From Gaetbulibacter_A aestuarii (GTDB lineage Bacteria; Bacteroidota; Bacteroidia; Flavobacteriales; Flavobacteriaceae): 64,000 nucleotides of DNA. The stretch lies in assembly GCF_039537665.1 (NCBI RefSeq), contig NZ_BAABAY010000001.1:558001-622000 (forward strand). Reading direction: 5' to 3'. The position numbers were made by a program, and so were the translations under genes. Shown here piece by piece: positions 7,658 to 15,895 of the stretch; the first letter of the stretch is position 1; every line of letters starts with the position of its first letter. The notes below the pieces were generated by a model. It worked only from the letters and a program-made list of their open reading frames with translations, ran no database searches and was not told where the DNA came from.

Positions 7658-8422
7658 ATGATAAAATTCTTTAGAAAAATTAGGCAAAATTTACTGTTAG
7701 AAGGCAAAACAGGGGAATACCTAAAATATGCTATTGGAGAAATAGTACTTGTGGTTATTGGGATTTTGATTGCTCTACAAATTAATGATTGGAATGAAAA
7801 TAGAATTAATCGTAGTAAAGAACAACAAATACTGCTACAACTTAAAAATGAATATAAAGAAAACTTAACGGAAATCGATAATAAAATCCTGATGCGAAAT
7901 AACATGATTAACGCATCATATCGGATACTTTCCATCAAAGAAGAACTTATTGAAAACCTCCCTGCGGACACTATAGCATTAGATTTATTAACTCTGAATA
8001 ATACACCTACTTTTGACCCTGTGACAGGAACAACAAATGAAGTGTTATCATCTGGAAAATTATACATTTTAACCAACGACACTTTGAAAAGTATGCTGAC
8101 CAATTGGTCTGGTCAAGTAAACAGACTAACGGAATATGAACAAGATTTGCGCAACTACAGTATTAATCATTTTTTTCCCTACATAACCAACAATCATAAT
8201 GTTAAACTATTATTTAACGGATTATGGCAATCAGATAAATTCAATTTTAAACATAAAGACAAGAGTATTGTAGTTAAGGAAATAATTGATGACGATGATA
8301 TTGACGATTATTTTTTGACTATATCTGAACAATGTGTAATTACTAATAATGAAGCATCAATTGTAAGAAGGAATATAGAATCTATTTTGAACTTGATTGA
8401 TGACGAACTTGATAAAAAATAA
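7658..8422 (+). CDS. DUF6090 family membrane protein (array unit 3)
   Basis: A 254-residue protein. The first ~50 residues are the conserved DUF6090 signature: MIKFFRKIRQNLL, a basic amphipathic start; then YAIGEIVLVVIGILIALQIN, one transmembrane segment at about 24-43; then WNENR. The rest is a variable, helix-rich, probably periplasmic region. Function is unknown; the family is abundant in Flavobacteriaceae and usually varies after the shared start. Two more paralogues are in this window (15896 and 30293). Its 5' end CTTGTGCTTC and 3' end GAAAGCATAA match only loosely, so this unit's termini have diverged. Confidence 0.88.
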   Translation: MIKFFRKIRQNLLLEGKTGEYLKYAIGEIVLVVIGILIALQINDWNENRINRSKEQQILLQLKNEYKENLTEIDNKILMRNNMINASYRILSIKEELIENLPADTIALDLLTLNNTPTFDPVTGTTNEVLSSGKLYILTNDTLKSMLTNWSGQVNRLTEYEQDLRNYSINHFFPYITNNHNVKLLFNGLWQSDKFNFKHKDKSIVVKEIIDDDDIDDYFLTISEQCVITNNEASIVRRNIESILNLIDDELDKK

Positions 8423-8423
8423 C

Positions 8424-8562
8424 GAAAGCATAATAATGTATAACCGCAATTACGGCGGATTCGCCTACGTCCGAATCCACTGGGAATTGCTAAAGACTGT
8501 GCTAAACCGAAAATTAACGCATATTAACCGGTAACTGACGGTTATACGAATCGTTGGCAATC
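8424..8562 (+). repeat. Array spacer C (attC-like)
   Basis: Contains the exact 9-base inverted repeat GTATAACCG (8438-8446) and CGGTTATAC (8539-8547), which would close a long hairpin about 110 bases long. A second inner dyad GCGGATTCG/CGAATCC is present. The right end is CGTTGGCAATC, the start of unit 4. Confidence 0.75.
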
Positions 8563-8569
8563 ATTTGAA

Positions 8570-9121
8570 ATGAGACAATTAATATCCTTAATTATATTTC
8601 TTATGCTAACAAATTGTGGCAAAGCCGAAAAAAACTTTCATGCTACAATTGGAACTTGGTGTTTTTGCGATAGTGCAGGCAATTATAATGAATATAAAAT
8701 AACTAGAGATTATGTTTTGAGCATGTCATCAGATGACGAAAATGTTTGGCTTCTAAAAAATAAATTTAAAGACAATTTGTTGATTTGGTCAACTTGGAAA
8801 TTGGAAAACAATTCGGACCTTTTAGGAGACACTTTAACTCTCAAACCAATTTTTCAATCAGAAAACAAATTAACGCTTGTTGCAAGACAGCCCTGGAGTA
8901 TTGACACAATAAAATTAAATAAAAAAGATATTTTTATCGAGAATATTGATTTTACAAATTTTGATTCTTGGAAAAAGAAAATTTTAACAGAATTTAAAAA
9001 AAGAGCTGAACTAAAAAGTTGTTCAGACATAAGAATTTAAGAAGAAAAAATAATTCCAACATTGAATTTGGATGAAATCGAAGAAGAAGTAATACCAATA
9101 ACCGAAGTAAAATCAAAATAA
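8570..9121 (+). CDS. Hypothetical lipoprotein with in-frame stop near its C-terminus (array unit 4)
   Basis: The open frame runs 8570-9040 (156 residues) with a lipoprotein signal (lipobox MLTNC, Cys about residue 16); I do not recognise the mature part, though the GTWCFCDSAGNYNEYKI start resembles a small beta-rich lipoprotein. The stop TAA at 9038-9040 is followed in the same frame by 26 further codons (EEKIIPTLNLDEIEEEVIP ...) to a TAA at 9119-9121. That tail has coding-like composition, so the gene was probably longer and acquired a nonsense codon. The annotated interval covers both parts. Termini GTTGGCAATC (8553) and GATTTGCCAA (9126) are near reverse complements. Confidence 0.65.
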
Positions 9122-9125
9122 AAAC

Positions 9126-9181
9126 GATTTGCCAAAAAAGGCTATAATCCATTGCTCACTAAAGGCTAAACCATTCAAACC
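9126..9181 (+). repeat. Array spacer D (short form)
   Basis: A short spacer of about 55 bases: GATTTGCCAA, then AAAGGCTATAATCCATTGC, the shared array motif. It lacks the long right arm and the AACGTTG end seen in the others, so the 5' end of unit 5 appears degraded. Confidence 0.55.
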
Positions 9182-9778
9182 ATGAAAAAACACTTCTATT
9201 TAACTTTAAGTATTATTCTTTGGATAATTATGCTAATTGGATTTTCCGACAATTGGCTTACAGACGTAGGTCAACCTAGTAATTCTCAACCAAAATTTCT
9301 GATTCATGCATTTTTTGCTTTTAGCTGGTTCACAATTCTAATTGTTCAAAATGGGCTAATAAAGAAAAATAATGTCAAAGCTCATATGAGAACCGGGATA
9401 ATCGGTTTTATAATTTATTTAGGATTTTTAATAACTACACTTCCTCTTTACTTAAAAAAATTTGAGCCATTATCAATAATGGTTTTCAGTCAACTGGTTT
9501 TTGCAACAATTCTCATTGGGATTGCATTTCGAAATAGAACGAAGAATTCTGAACTCCATAAAACCAATATCATGTTTGGCTCTTTTCTTCTCATTCAACC
9601 TGCCTGGGATAGAGCCTCTGGACATTTGTTTGGAAATGTTGGTTTGGAATGGATTTTATTTTATTTAATTCTGTATGGTTTATTCATCTGGTATCATAAA
9701 AAGATTAAATGGCAGATTGGTATGGGTTTTTTGATTTGGTTCACAGGATTAACCAATGTTATCATAAACATGAAATAA
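9182..9778 (+). CDS. Integral membrane protein, multi-span (array unit 5)
   Basis: A 198-residue protein with about six hydrophobic segments (roughly residues 5-22, 40-58, 72-92, 100-117, 128-145 and 152-170, with a seventh at the end). Conserved-looking polar residues in membranes are His41, Gln near 60, and His near 73 and 131. It is a distant paralogue of the protein at 14802: both share H-x4-F-x2-W-x3-L-x-Q followed by H-x3-G. The histidine spacing recalls small heme- or metal-binding membrane families, but no function can be assigned. Its 3' end is GGTTACAAC at 9785; the matching 5' end is not clear. Confidence 0.7.
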   Translation: MKKHFYLTLSIILWIIMLIGFSDNWLTDVGQPSNSQPKFLIHAFFAFSWFTILIVQNGLIKKNNVKAHMRTGIIGFIIYLGFLITTLPLYLKKFEPLSIMVFSQLVFATILIGIAFRNRTKNSELHKTNIMFGSFLLIQPAWDRASGHLFGNVGLEWILFYLILYGLFIWYHKKIKWQIGMGFLIWFTGLTNVIINMK

Positions 9779-9784
9779 AAAACG

Positions 9785-9841
9785 GGTTACAACAATGGCT
9801 ATAAATAATTGCTAGTTATCACCGAGAATATTAACAGCAAG
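9785..9841 (+). repeat. Array spacer E (short form)
   Basis: GGTTACAACAATGGCTATAA then ATAATTGCTAGTTATCACC, ending with TTAACAGCAAG, the start of unit 6. About 57 bases with a short GG..ATAA / TTAT..CC hairpin instead of the long arms. Confidence 0.65.
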
Positions 9842-9882
9842 TGAGAACGAATAGCATTAATTTATTAAATGCAATCGAAAAT

Positions 9883-10494
9883 ATGAAATATTTAATCTGC
9901 TTTGGACTTTTATTAAATAGTATATTATGCCATGGCCAAAGGAGAGAAAAAGGAGATATTGAATTAACACCGATAATTGGATACAGCACATCTTATCAAT
10001 TACACTCTTTTCTTTTTGGTTCAACATCAGTTTCTGGAATTCAATTTGGAGTTTATGGAAATTATTTTTTAAATAATAGATGGAGTTTACGCTCAGGTTT
10101 GTTATATCAAAAAATGGGAACTAACAATGTTGATTTTTCTATTTTTACGGACGAATATTCCGAAAGAACAAATTACATTTCTGTCCCGTTGACAGTGAAT
10201 TATCATTTCGGAACAAAATGGAAATGGTATGTGAATTATGGGATAGGGGTTGGATTTTTAACCAATGCTGAAGCAAATTATAATGATGGTAATGGGTTTG
10301 TTGACATAAATAACCTCGCCAATTCTACTCAATTTGGAATTATCGGAGCAATTGGATACGAATTCAAAGTATCGCCAAAATTTTTATTGATCGTTGAGAA
10401 TTCTAATCTAATTGGACTTACGGATACTACCGAACAAAGAAATGGAAAGAATTTTTATATGAGTTTCAATCTTGGTGCTGTTTTTAAAATATAA
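9883..10494 (+). CDS. Outer-membrane beta-barrel protein (array unit 6)
   Basis: About 203 residues from the ATG at 9883. A signal peptide (YLICFGLLLNSILCHGQ) is followed by alternating hydrophobic strands with aromatic ends, e.g. LTPIIGYSTSYQLHSF, FGVYGNYFLNNRWSLRSG, YISVPLTVNYHFG and a terminal strand ending in a hydrophobic residue (FNLGAVFKI). This is the pattern of small porin-family (outer membrane beta-barrel) proteins in Bacteroidota. A GTG at 9841 would add 14 non-signal residues and coincides with the unit boundary, so I reject it. Ends TTAACAGCAAG (9831) and CCTGCTGTTAA (10515) are reverse complements at 10 of 11 positions. Confidence 0.78.
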   Translation: MKYLICFGLLLNSILCHGQRREKGDIELTPIIGYSTSYQLHSFLFGSTSVSGIQFGVYGNYFLNNRWSLRSGLLYQKMGTNNVDFSIFTDEYSERTNYISVPLTVNYHFGTKWKWYVNYGIGVGFLTNAEANYNDGNGFVDINNLANSTQFGIIGAIGYEFKVSPKFLLIVENSNLIGLTDTTEQRNGKNFYMSFNLGAVFKI

Positions 10495-10514
10495 ATAGAA
10501 AGCCGGAATTAATA

Positions 10515-10673
10515 CCTGCTGTTAACAATACCTGTAAGTAATGGCACTGTTATCGATTTTCCTGAAGAATACTTCGGAATTTTCAGCAATTTGTATACCT
10601 GCCTTCCGGCTAGCAAGTTTTGTAAAGTTAAATACTAAAACGCGCAACTACGCTAACTGAGAATGTTGTAGTG
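10515..10673 (+). repeat. Array spacer F (attC-like)
   Basis: Left AACAATACCTGTAAGTAATG pairs imperfectly with right CGCAACTACGCTAACTGAGA up to ATGTTG. The interior has TCCTGAAGAATACTTCGGAA hairpin-like sequence. The stretch TTGTAAAGTTAAATACTAAA is shared with spacer A. Confidence 0.7.
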
Positions 10674-10697
10674 AATTAACCAGAAATGATTTAATTA

Positions 10698-11441
10698 ATG
10701 GCAGATATTAGAGAATATCGGTTGTATTTTGAAATAAATAATGTCTCTTATTATGCAGGAAGCATACGTGCTTTAGCTAATTCAATAGAATTGTATTACC
10801 ATTTTCCTTGGGGCAGTCGTTCCCCTAGTGAGTATCAAGATGTTAGTACAAATAAAATTGATAAGTGGCATTTACCAGATCACATATCTTTTCATAATAA
10901 CGGTAGAATACACACAAAGCTCAAAAATGAAAAGAAAAAAAAGCTTTATTTGGAGCCAATCGAAATTGAAATTAATCCCTTTAATTTAGAAAGAGGTCAT
11001 TTTCTTCCAATTTATCTTGAAAGTTTTTTTGTTGAAGACAATGAATATGTGAAGAAAAGATTAAAACCTGAAAATCCGTCCTCTAGTAATAGTACTGTAT
11101 GGAAAATTAATTCTATCAAAAATTTTAGTTTATTAATTATCTCTAAATGTGGAAGTGTGGACCCATTAAAAATGACTCAGAATAACAAAGGATTAAATAG
11201 ATTTACTTTTATAGATCAACCTGTTGTCATACAAAACTTTTTCACAAAAGAAGAAAAAGATAAACTACCCATTGGAAGTAAATCTGAAAGAAGTACTGAA
11301 TTAGTAATTATGTTAGTTCGAGAGACCATTCCCAAGTCAAAACCAATTTTTGACGAAAAAGAAGGAGTAGGAATAAATGTAAACACGGTTCATTTAATTC
11401 CTACTTTAGAACATTTAGAAATGTTAACTGATATTAATTAA
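10698..11441 (+). CDS. Hypothetical protein (array unit 7)
   Basis: A 247-residue cytoplasmic-looking protein with no signal peptide and no membrane segment. I do not recognise the family. It begins MADIREYRLYFEINNVSYYA and has a beta-rich N-terminal half, a basic lysine cluster (LKNEKKKKLYLEP) near residue 80 and an acidic linker. Its 5' end GTTGTAGTG (10665) and 3' end with TACAAC (11450) share only the six-base core. The following gene starts 53 bases later across a minimal spacer. Confidence 0.7.
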   Translation: MADIREYRLYFEINNVSYYAGSIRALANSIELYYHFPWGSRSPSEYQDVSTNKIDKWHLPDHISFHNNGRIHTKLKNEKKKKLYLEPIEIEINPFNLERGHFLPIYLESFFVEDNEYVKKRLKPENPSSSNSTVWKINSIKNFSLLIISKCGSVDPLKMTQNNKGLNRFTFIDQPVVIQNFFTKEEKDKLPIGSKSERSTELVIMLVRETIPKSKPIFDEKEGVGINVNTVHLIPTLEHLEMLTDIN

Positions 11442-11449
11442 AAACGCGA

Positions 11450-11476
11450 TACAACAATGTATAACCGTTAGCAAAA
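11450..11476 (+). repeat. Array spacer G (minimal form)
   Basis: Only about 27 bases: TACAACAATGTATAACCGTT followed by AGCAAAA. It keeps the left motif (AATGTATAACCG as in spacer C) and directly provides the 5' end GTTAGCAAAA of unit 8. Confidence 0.6.
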
Positions 11477-11494
11477 ATTTAACCTAAATATTAA

Positions 11495-12145
11495 ATGACA
11501 GACCAGGAATCTAAAAACTTTGTTTCAGAAATATTTGATAAAATAATAAAATCTAATTCAATAAATGATCTAGTTAAAATTGAAAAAGAGAGCTTTGATA
11601 ATAAATATCTGATGGATCCAAAAGCTTTCCCTAAAATTGATTTTAACATATCATCTGAAGAAATTGACAATCTGATAGCGAATAATGTAATTGACAAAAA
11701 CTATAACTTAAATCCTATACCCGAGAATAGTAGCTCTTTGATAAAACTTTTATATTCAATAATCTGGAAAAATGGAGATTTAAAAAAATTAAAGCATATT
11801 GCTAAAGGAATTCACCGAGAAGACTTAAGCATTATGGAGCAAGAAAATAGCTTTGTATTTTATCAGTTTGGCAAATATTTAACAAAACAAAAAAGTCAAC
11901 CAATAATTGACCAGCATGTGCTACGAGCTTTTGCTATTTATCAATATGTTGAAACTAAAGAAATATCTAAAATTAGACTACTAAGTGTAATAACAAAAAA
12001 AGAAAAAGAATTAATAAAAAATTATATAGATTGGCTAAATTCTGACTCTATAAATGATACCCTAAAAAAAGAACAGGAATATTCATACTATATTGATAGA
12101 ATTTTATTTGCAACAGGAAGATTAACCAAAAAAAATAAAAAATAA
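11495..12145 (+). CDS. Hypothetical helical protein (array unit 8)
   Basis: A 216-residue protein, rich in Lys, Ile and Asn, predicted soluble and mainly helical; no signal peptide. I do not recognise it. A segment near residues 75-135 (SLIKLLYSIIWKNGDLKKLKH and VFYQFGKYLTKQ) looks like a helical bundle. Its ends GTTAGCAAAA (11467) and TTTGGCTCAC (12147) are reverse complements at 8 of 10 positions, so it behaves as one array unit. Confidence 0.7.
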   Translation: MTDQESKNFVSEIFDKIIKSNSINDLVKIEKESFDNKYLMDPKAFPKIDFNISSEEIDNLIANNVIDKNYNLNPIPENSSSLIKLLYSIIWKNGDLKKLKHIAKGIHREDLSIMEQENSFVFYQFGKYLTKQKSQPIIDQHVLRAFAIYQYVETKEISKIRLLSVITKKEKELIKNYIDWLNSDSINDTLKKEQEYSYYIDRILFATGRLTKKNKK

Positions 12146-12146
12146 C

Positions 12147-12240
12147 TTTGGCTCACACCGTGTAAAATTCATTGCCAGGTTCTTGCCTCTTCGGAAAATC
12201 CCTGCAATAATTTTTAGAATAATGCATGTGCATCTATTAA
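12147..12240 (+). repeat. Array spacer H (left half only)
   Basis: TTTGGCTCACACCGTGTAAA then ATTCATTGCCAGGTTCTTGCC, the same left half as spacers B and K. No right half with an AACGTTG end follows; instead the opposite-strand CPBP gene begins. This marks a break in the array. Confidence 0.6.
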
Positions 12241-12242
12241 AT

Positions 12243-12878
12243 TTACCACACCCACCAGGGAGCAAAAGGTTGCTCTATATATAACCAAAAGTCAAACAAA
12301 CAATGTGCTATAATCGCAGGCCACAAAGACCCTGTAACATAACGGGAATAGCCTAAAATTAAACCTGCCAAAAATGTATACCCAAATAATTCAACTGCGC
12401 TGTTGTTAAGATGTTGTAATGGAAAAACAAATAACATTGCTTTGTAGCCGGCGTGGGACACCGATGCCAATACTATGGCTCCTCTCTGATGCCATTGCTG
12501 CGCTGCTCCTTGCACAAATCCCCTGAAGACAACTTCCTCAATAAAACCAATCAGGACAGCCAGTATTACAAATGCACCTATTTTTGATGGTATTGCCGGT
12601 AAGCCATCCTCTATTCGTGAATAAATGGCAAGCAAAAAGGAAAAAATAACGGCAATAAAAATCCAGTTAAACAACTTCTTAAAACGCCATAAAAAGGCAG
12701 ACAAAAGAGATTCAGAGATATCTTTATAAATGGAATGCACCCAGAAACCTGACATTACCAAGGCAATTAAAGCTATTATTTTTATAGGAAAATCAAAATT
12801 GATTAACAATGAAAAAAGCCATAAAGCACCGGTAAGAGCAAGCGATTTAAATGTTATCCTTTTAGCATTTTCAATCAT
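12243..12878 (-). CDS. CPBP family intramembrane metalloprotease
   Basis: A 211-residue polytopic membrane protein. The CAAX-protease/bacteriocin-processing (CPBP, Abi) motifs are visible: EEVVFRGFVQG (motif 1, EExxxR, near residue 115) and a later HCLFDFW (motif 3) near 192, with about six hydrophobic segments. Family members are prenyl-dependent or intramembrane proteases with roles in peptide processing or immunity. It is the second gene of a pair: the upstream lipoprotein gene stops in a 4-base ATGA overlap. The pair is on the strand opposite to the surrounding array. Confidence 0.88.
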   Translation of the reverse strand: MIENAKRITFKSLALTGALWLFSLLINFDFPIKIIALIALVMSGFWVHSIYKDISESLLSAFLWRFKKLFNWIFIAVIFSFLLAIYSRIEDGLPAIPSKIGAFVILAVLIGFIEEVVFRGFVQGAAQQWHQRGAIVLASVSHAGYKAMLFVFPLQHLNNSAVELFGYTFLAGLILGYSRYVTGSLWPAIIAHCLFDFWLYIEQPFAPWWVW

Positions 12879-14236
12879 TGAAACCTATGTTTTTTAGGCT
12901 TTAAAAAATAAAACCAGAGACCAGCCAAAGGTAGGATAAGCAGTAACCAACCGGAGCCCAAACAAGCTCCAGAGTTTGGCGTAATGATCGTGTTTGGTAA
13001 GGCTTTCTTTAATTTCAATACATTAACAGAATCCTTTAAAAAATCATTAGAAAGTGAGAGGTAATGAAGACCATCTAAATTATAAAGGGTGGAATCTAAC
13101 CCCACTGTACCAGACACAATAAGATATTTTAGGTTTTTAAAGTTTTTAAAATTGTTGTAATCCAAAAGCGTATCATTATTTTTAAATTCAAGATATTCTA
13201 ATTCAGGAAATGAGTCCTGGAACACCTTCGGATTTTGCTCCATTAATGGATTATCATCGGGATAAATTGAAAGCCATTTAAGTTTGTTTTTCTTAAAGAC
13301 ATCTGAATTCAGAACCTCTTGCTTATAGATCCCCAAATGAAGGAACTTAAGTTGGGGATGATTCTCATATAGCGCATTGATATTTATACTATCCGATTCA
13401 ATGTAAAGGCTCTTTAGCTTTTTCAGGTTATTTAATGACGTCCAGTCCATATCAACGCCATTGAAATCAATAATTCTTAAACTCTCTAGATCAGTATTTT
13501 CCTTAAAAAAATTAGAGCCAATGAAAGTACTGTCTGAATTATTAATAAGAATGATTTCTTTCAAATGAGGAAGGTGCATAAAGTAACCACTATCCTTTTT
13601 TGGAACAGAAATCATGAGGGTTTCTAAAGACGGAAATTTGGCAAGAATGGAAAATGAAATAGAATCTGCTTCATTTTCCATGAATACAGCCTTGGGATTA
13701 AAATTTTTAGAGACCCACAGCAAATCCTTATTTACCTGTGCTACTGAGTCCATTTCATAGAAATAAACCAGGTCGATATCAGGATTTAGAAGCGCTATTT
13801 TTTTTAAATATGGTCTCAACGAATCCAAAATAGGCTTCTCAACTTGGATGGATCTTAAATGCGAAATTTCTTCTTCTGAAAGTTGATTAAAAAAGGATAA
13901 TGGTGGACTATTATTCCCGATGGAAATCCCGGTTAAATGCCCATTGATAAACAACAATGAATCTATCTGCTGAACACTCAGAGTGTCTTCCAAATCCCTA
14001 TGGACAGAGATAACAAACTTATCGGTAGAAAGAAAGTCTCCCTGACGCATCAAAAGGCTTCCATATCCAAGGCTATCCAATGGGGGAAAACTAGTGCCAA
14101 AATCTAGAAAACGTGCAACGTTTGATCCTTTAAAAGTAATTAATCGGATATCGTTTTCCTCATTGCGTTTGCATTGCCACAGCAAGAGTATCAAAATGAA
14201 AAAAATAACCGAACTGATGTGTTTCCTACTTAACAT
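12875..14236 (-). CDS. Leucine-rich-repeat-like protein with N-terminal lipobox and C-terminal membrane anchor
   Basis: A 453-residue protein. The N-terminus is hydrophobic and ends LLLWQC (Cys about 22), an atypical lipobox. Residues ~190-420 hold irregular leucine-rich repeats of about 22-24 residues (LESLRIIDFNGVDMDWTSL, NLKKLKSLYIESDSININAL, LKNLKYLIVSGTVGLDSTL). Near the C-terminus come GACLGSGW, a transmembrane segment (LLLILPLAGLWFYFL, about 429-445) and a basic tail (KPKKHRF), the layout of a membrane-retained or sorted protein. Its 3' end overlaps the CPBP protease gene by 4 bases, so the protease may act on it or on its membrane anchor; that is inference. Confidence 0.72.
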   Translation of the reverse strand: MLSRKHISSVIFFILILLLWQCKRNEENDIRLITFKGSNVARFLDFGTSFPPLDSLGYGSLLMRQGDFLSTDKFVISVHRDLEDTLSVQQIDSLLFINGHLTGISIGNNSPPLSFFNQLSEEEISHLRSIQVEKPILDSLRPYLKKIALLNPDIDLVYFYEMDSVAQVNKDLLWVSKNFNPKAVFMENEADSISFSILAKFPSLETLMISVPKKDSGYFMHLPHLKEIILINNSDSTFIGSNFFKENTDLESLRIIDFNGVDMDWTSLNNLKKLKSLYIESDSININALYENHPQLKFLHLGIYKQEVLNSDVFKKNKLKWLSIYPDDNPLMEQNPKVFQDSFPELEYLEFKNNDTLLDYNNFKNFKNLKYLIVSGTVGLDSTLYNLDGLHYLSLSNDFLKDSVNVLKLKKALPNTIITPNSGACLGSGWLLLILPLAGLWFYFLKPKKHRFQ

Positions 14237-14801
14237 AAAGCATGCTCAGGAATTTTCCCCTTAAGTCTTATTAAAGATACGAAATAAAGCATTTGAATAA
14301 TTGAATGAATAAAAAATCGTAGGCTAAAGAACCCATGTGTTTGTAGTGCATAAAAAAGAAATTGTTAACCGAACTAGCCGTATTTCAGGACGTGACAGAT
14401 GGGATTTGTTAGGATCAAAAATGCCTGGACTTAGAACTGCATAGATAAAACGCAAGGAATAAATATATCACCCTTATTATTTACAAGCTGTTTTTAAAGA
14501 TTCCTGTTTACCTGATTTGATTCGTCAGGTAATCGATACTGAAAACAACTGAATAACAGATAAAAATGGAGAAAAAGCTAGCTTTGAAGAATATTTAAAA
14601 AAATAGCAAGTTCAATAGGAAATTCAAGGGAGTAACCACTTCCTCTTTCTTGTAACCTCACGTGACATGCCCACGGCTACTATCCTTAAAATAAACGTTT
14701 TACATTAATAGCAATGAATACGACCAGAAGGTCCTTTTATTTGGAGTATGGCTCTAAATAAAATGTATATTTACATATTGATAACACCAGACATTTTAAA
14801 A
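14237..14801. other. Gap with decayed sequence
   Basis: No complete gene is seen. A 28-codon fragment starting near 14348 (KKEIVNRTSRISGRDRWDLL, ending at a TAG near 14433) and another open stretch near 14540-14600 look like remains of coding sequence. AACGTTTTACATTAATAGC near 14695 could be a degenerate array boundary. I see no terminal inverted repeats or transposase motif. Confidence 0.3.
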
Positions 14802-15524
14802 ATGAAAAGAGATAGATTTTTCTTAATAATGGGTCTGATTCTATTCTCAATCGTACTATTTGCTTTTGCACCTAGCTTCTACTTACGATCGTTAACCAAC
14901 CAGGATCCATTGCCTTTTTACTTTATTATTCATGGGCTATTTAATACGCTATGGATGTTTGTACTGGTTTCTCAAAGCTGGTGGATACAAACCAATAACT
15001 TCAATATTCATAAAAAAATTGGCACTCTTTGGGGACTCCTTGCAGTTGCTATTGTATGCATGAATATCTTTATAATTTACGTTGTGGCCCAAAGACCCGA
15101 AAATCTAAATTCATATGAGATGCGGGTAATGGGCCCTGTCATTGGCAACCTTTTAGGCGTGATATCCTTTGCTGGTTATATAGGATTTGGATTTTATTTT
15201 AGACGATTGCCTCAGATTCATAAACGTTTGATGCTTTTAGGAACAATTTCAATGATGGGACCGGCATTAGACCGTTTACATCTAAAATATGAATTTCTGA
15301 AATTTTCTTCAGATTATGCATTCAATTCCTATATATACGTTTTTGTCGGTTCATTATTAATAATATCTGCCATTGTCATTTATGATCTTATTACCCTTAA
15401 AAGACCGTATTTAGTGAGTCTAATTGGACTAGTCTGGTTTCTATTATCCAATGAACTGTTTAGTTATATCGTAAATTCAGGATTGGGAAAGGAAATTATA
15501 CAATTCTTTCAAGGCACTGGCTAA
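14802..15524 (+). CDS. Integral membrane protein, paralogue of 9182 product
   Basis: About 240 residues from the ATG at 14802 (an ATG at 14748 adds 18 residues without a reason). Six to seven transmembrane segments are visible. The block FIIHGLFNTLWMFVLVSQSW with a following NIHKKIG matches FLIHAFFAFSWFTILIVQNG ... AHMRTG in the protein at 9182, keeping the two histidines. A third histidine lies near RLPQIHKRLMLLG. A histidine-rich membrane helix pattern may bind heme or metal, but there is no direct evidence. It lies on the same strand as the array but its boundary sequences are unclear. Confidence 0.7.
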   Translation: MKRDRFFLIMGLILFSIVLFAFAPSFYLRSLTNQDPLPFYFIIHGLFNTLWMFVLVSQSWWIQTNNFNIHKKIGTLWGLLAVAIVCMNIFIIYVVAQRPENLNSYEMRVMGPVIGNLLGVISFAGYIGFGFYFRRLPQIHKRLMLLGTISMMGPALDRLHLKYEFLKFSSDYAFNSYIYVFVGSLLIISAIVIYDLITLKRPYLVSLIGLVWFLLSNELFSYIVNSGLGKEIIQFFQGTG

Positions 15525-15694
15525 TAATTAAATGTTCAATTCGGTATTTCTAAAAAAGACCTCTGATCCTGAGTTAACAAATGCTTTAAATGAATTTGTT
15601 TCATCAATCAGGATACTTTCATGGCGGCTTTAAAGTAGAAATTCTAAGAAATATTTAGCGTAAATATTTGATGCCGAAATAAACGAATAAAAAC
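15525..15694. other. Gap with small possible gene fragment
   Basis: An ATG at 15531 opens 33 codons (FLKKTSDPELTNALNEFVSS) ending at 15632. The peptide looks like a piece of a larger protein. No other feature is seen before spacer I. Confidence 0.25.
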
Positions 15695-15839
15695 GATTTG
15701 CCATCATACCAAATTTGCTTTATTGCTCATTCTACCTCTATTAAACTAAAATCTTTGGGGTTTTCCTATGGTTCGGTTTTAATTGCTAAATTAATGACCT
15801 AACCAAAGCAACAAACCATACACAAAAACGTTGTGCTCC
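15695..15839 (+). repeat. Array spacer I (attC-like)
   Basis: GATTTGCCATCATACCAAAT, then GGTTTTCCTATGGTTCGGTT and TAATTGCTAAATTAATGACC, and the right end AAAACGTTGTGCTCC. The middle matches spacer B closely (CGGTTCGGTTTTATTTGC there). Confidence 0.7.
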
Positions 15840-15895
15840 ATGATCTCAGAATTTCAATTAATTAAAAATCATATCTTTAGAGAAACTAACCTCTG

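Noticed and set aside
14237..14801. Insertion-sequence remnant
   Set aside because: Stop-broken coding-like fragments are present but no transposase motif, no terminal inverted repeats and no target duplication could be seen.
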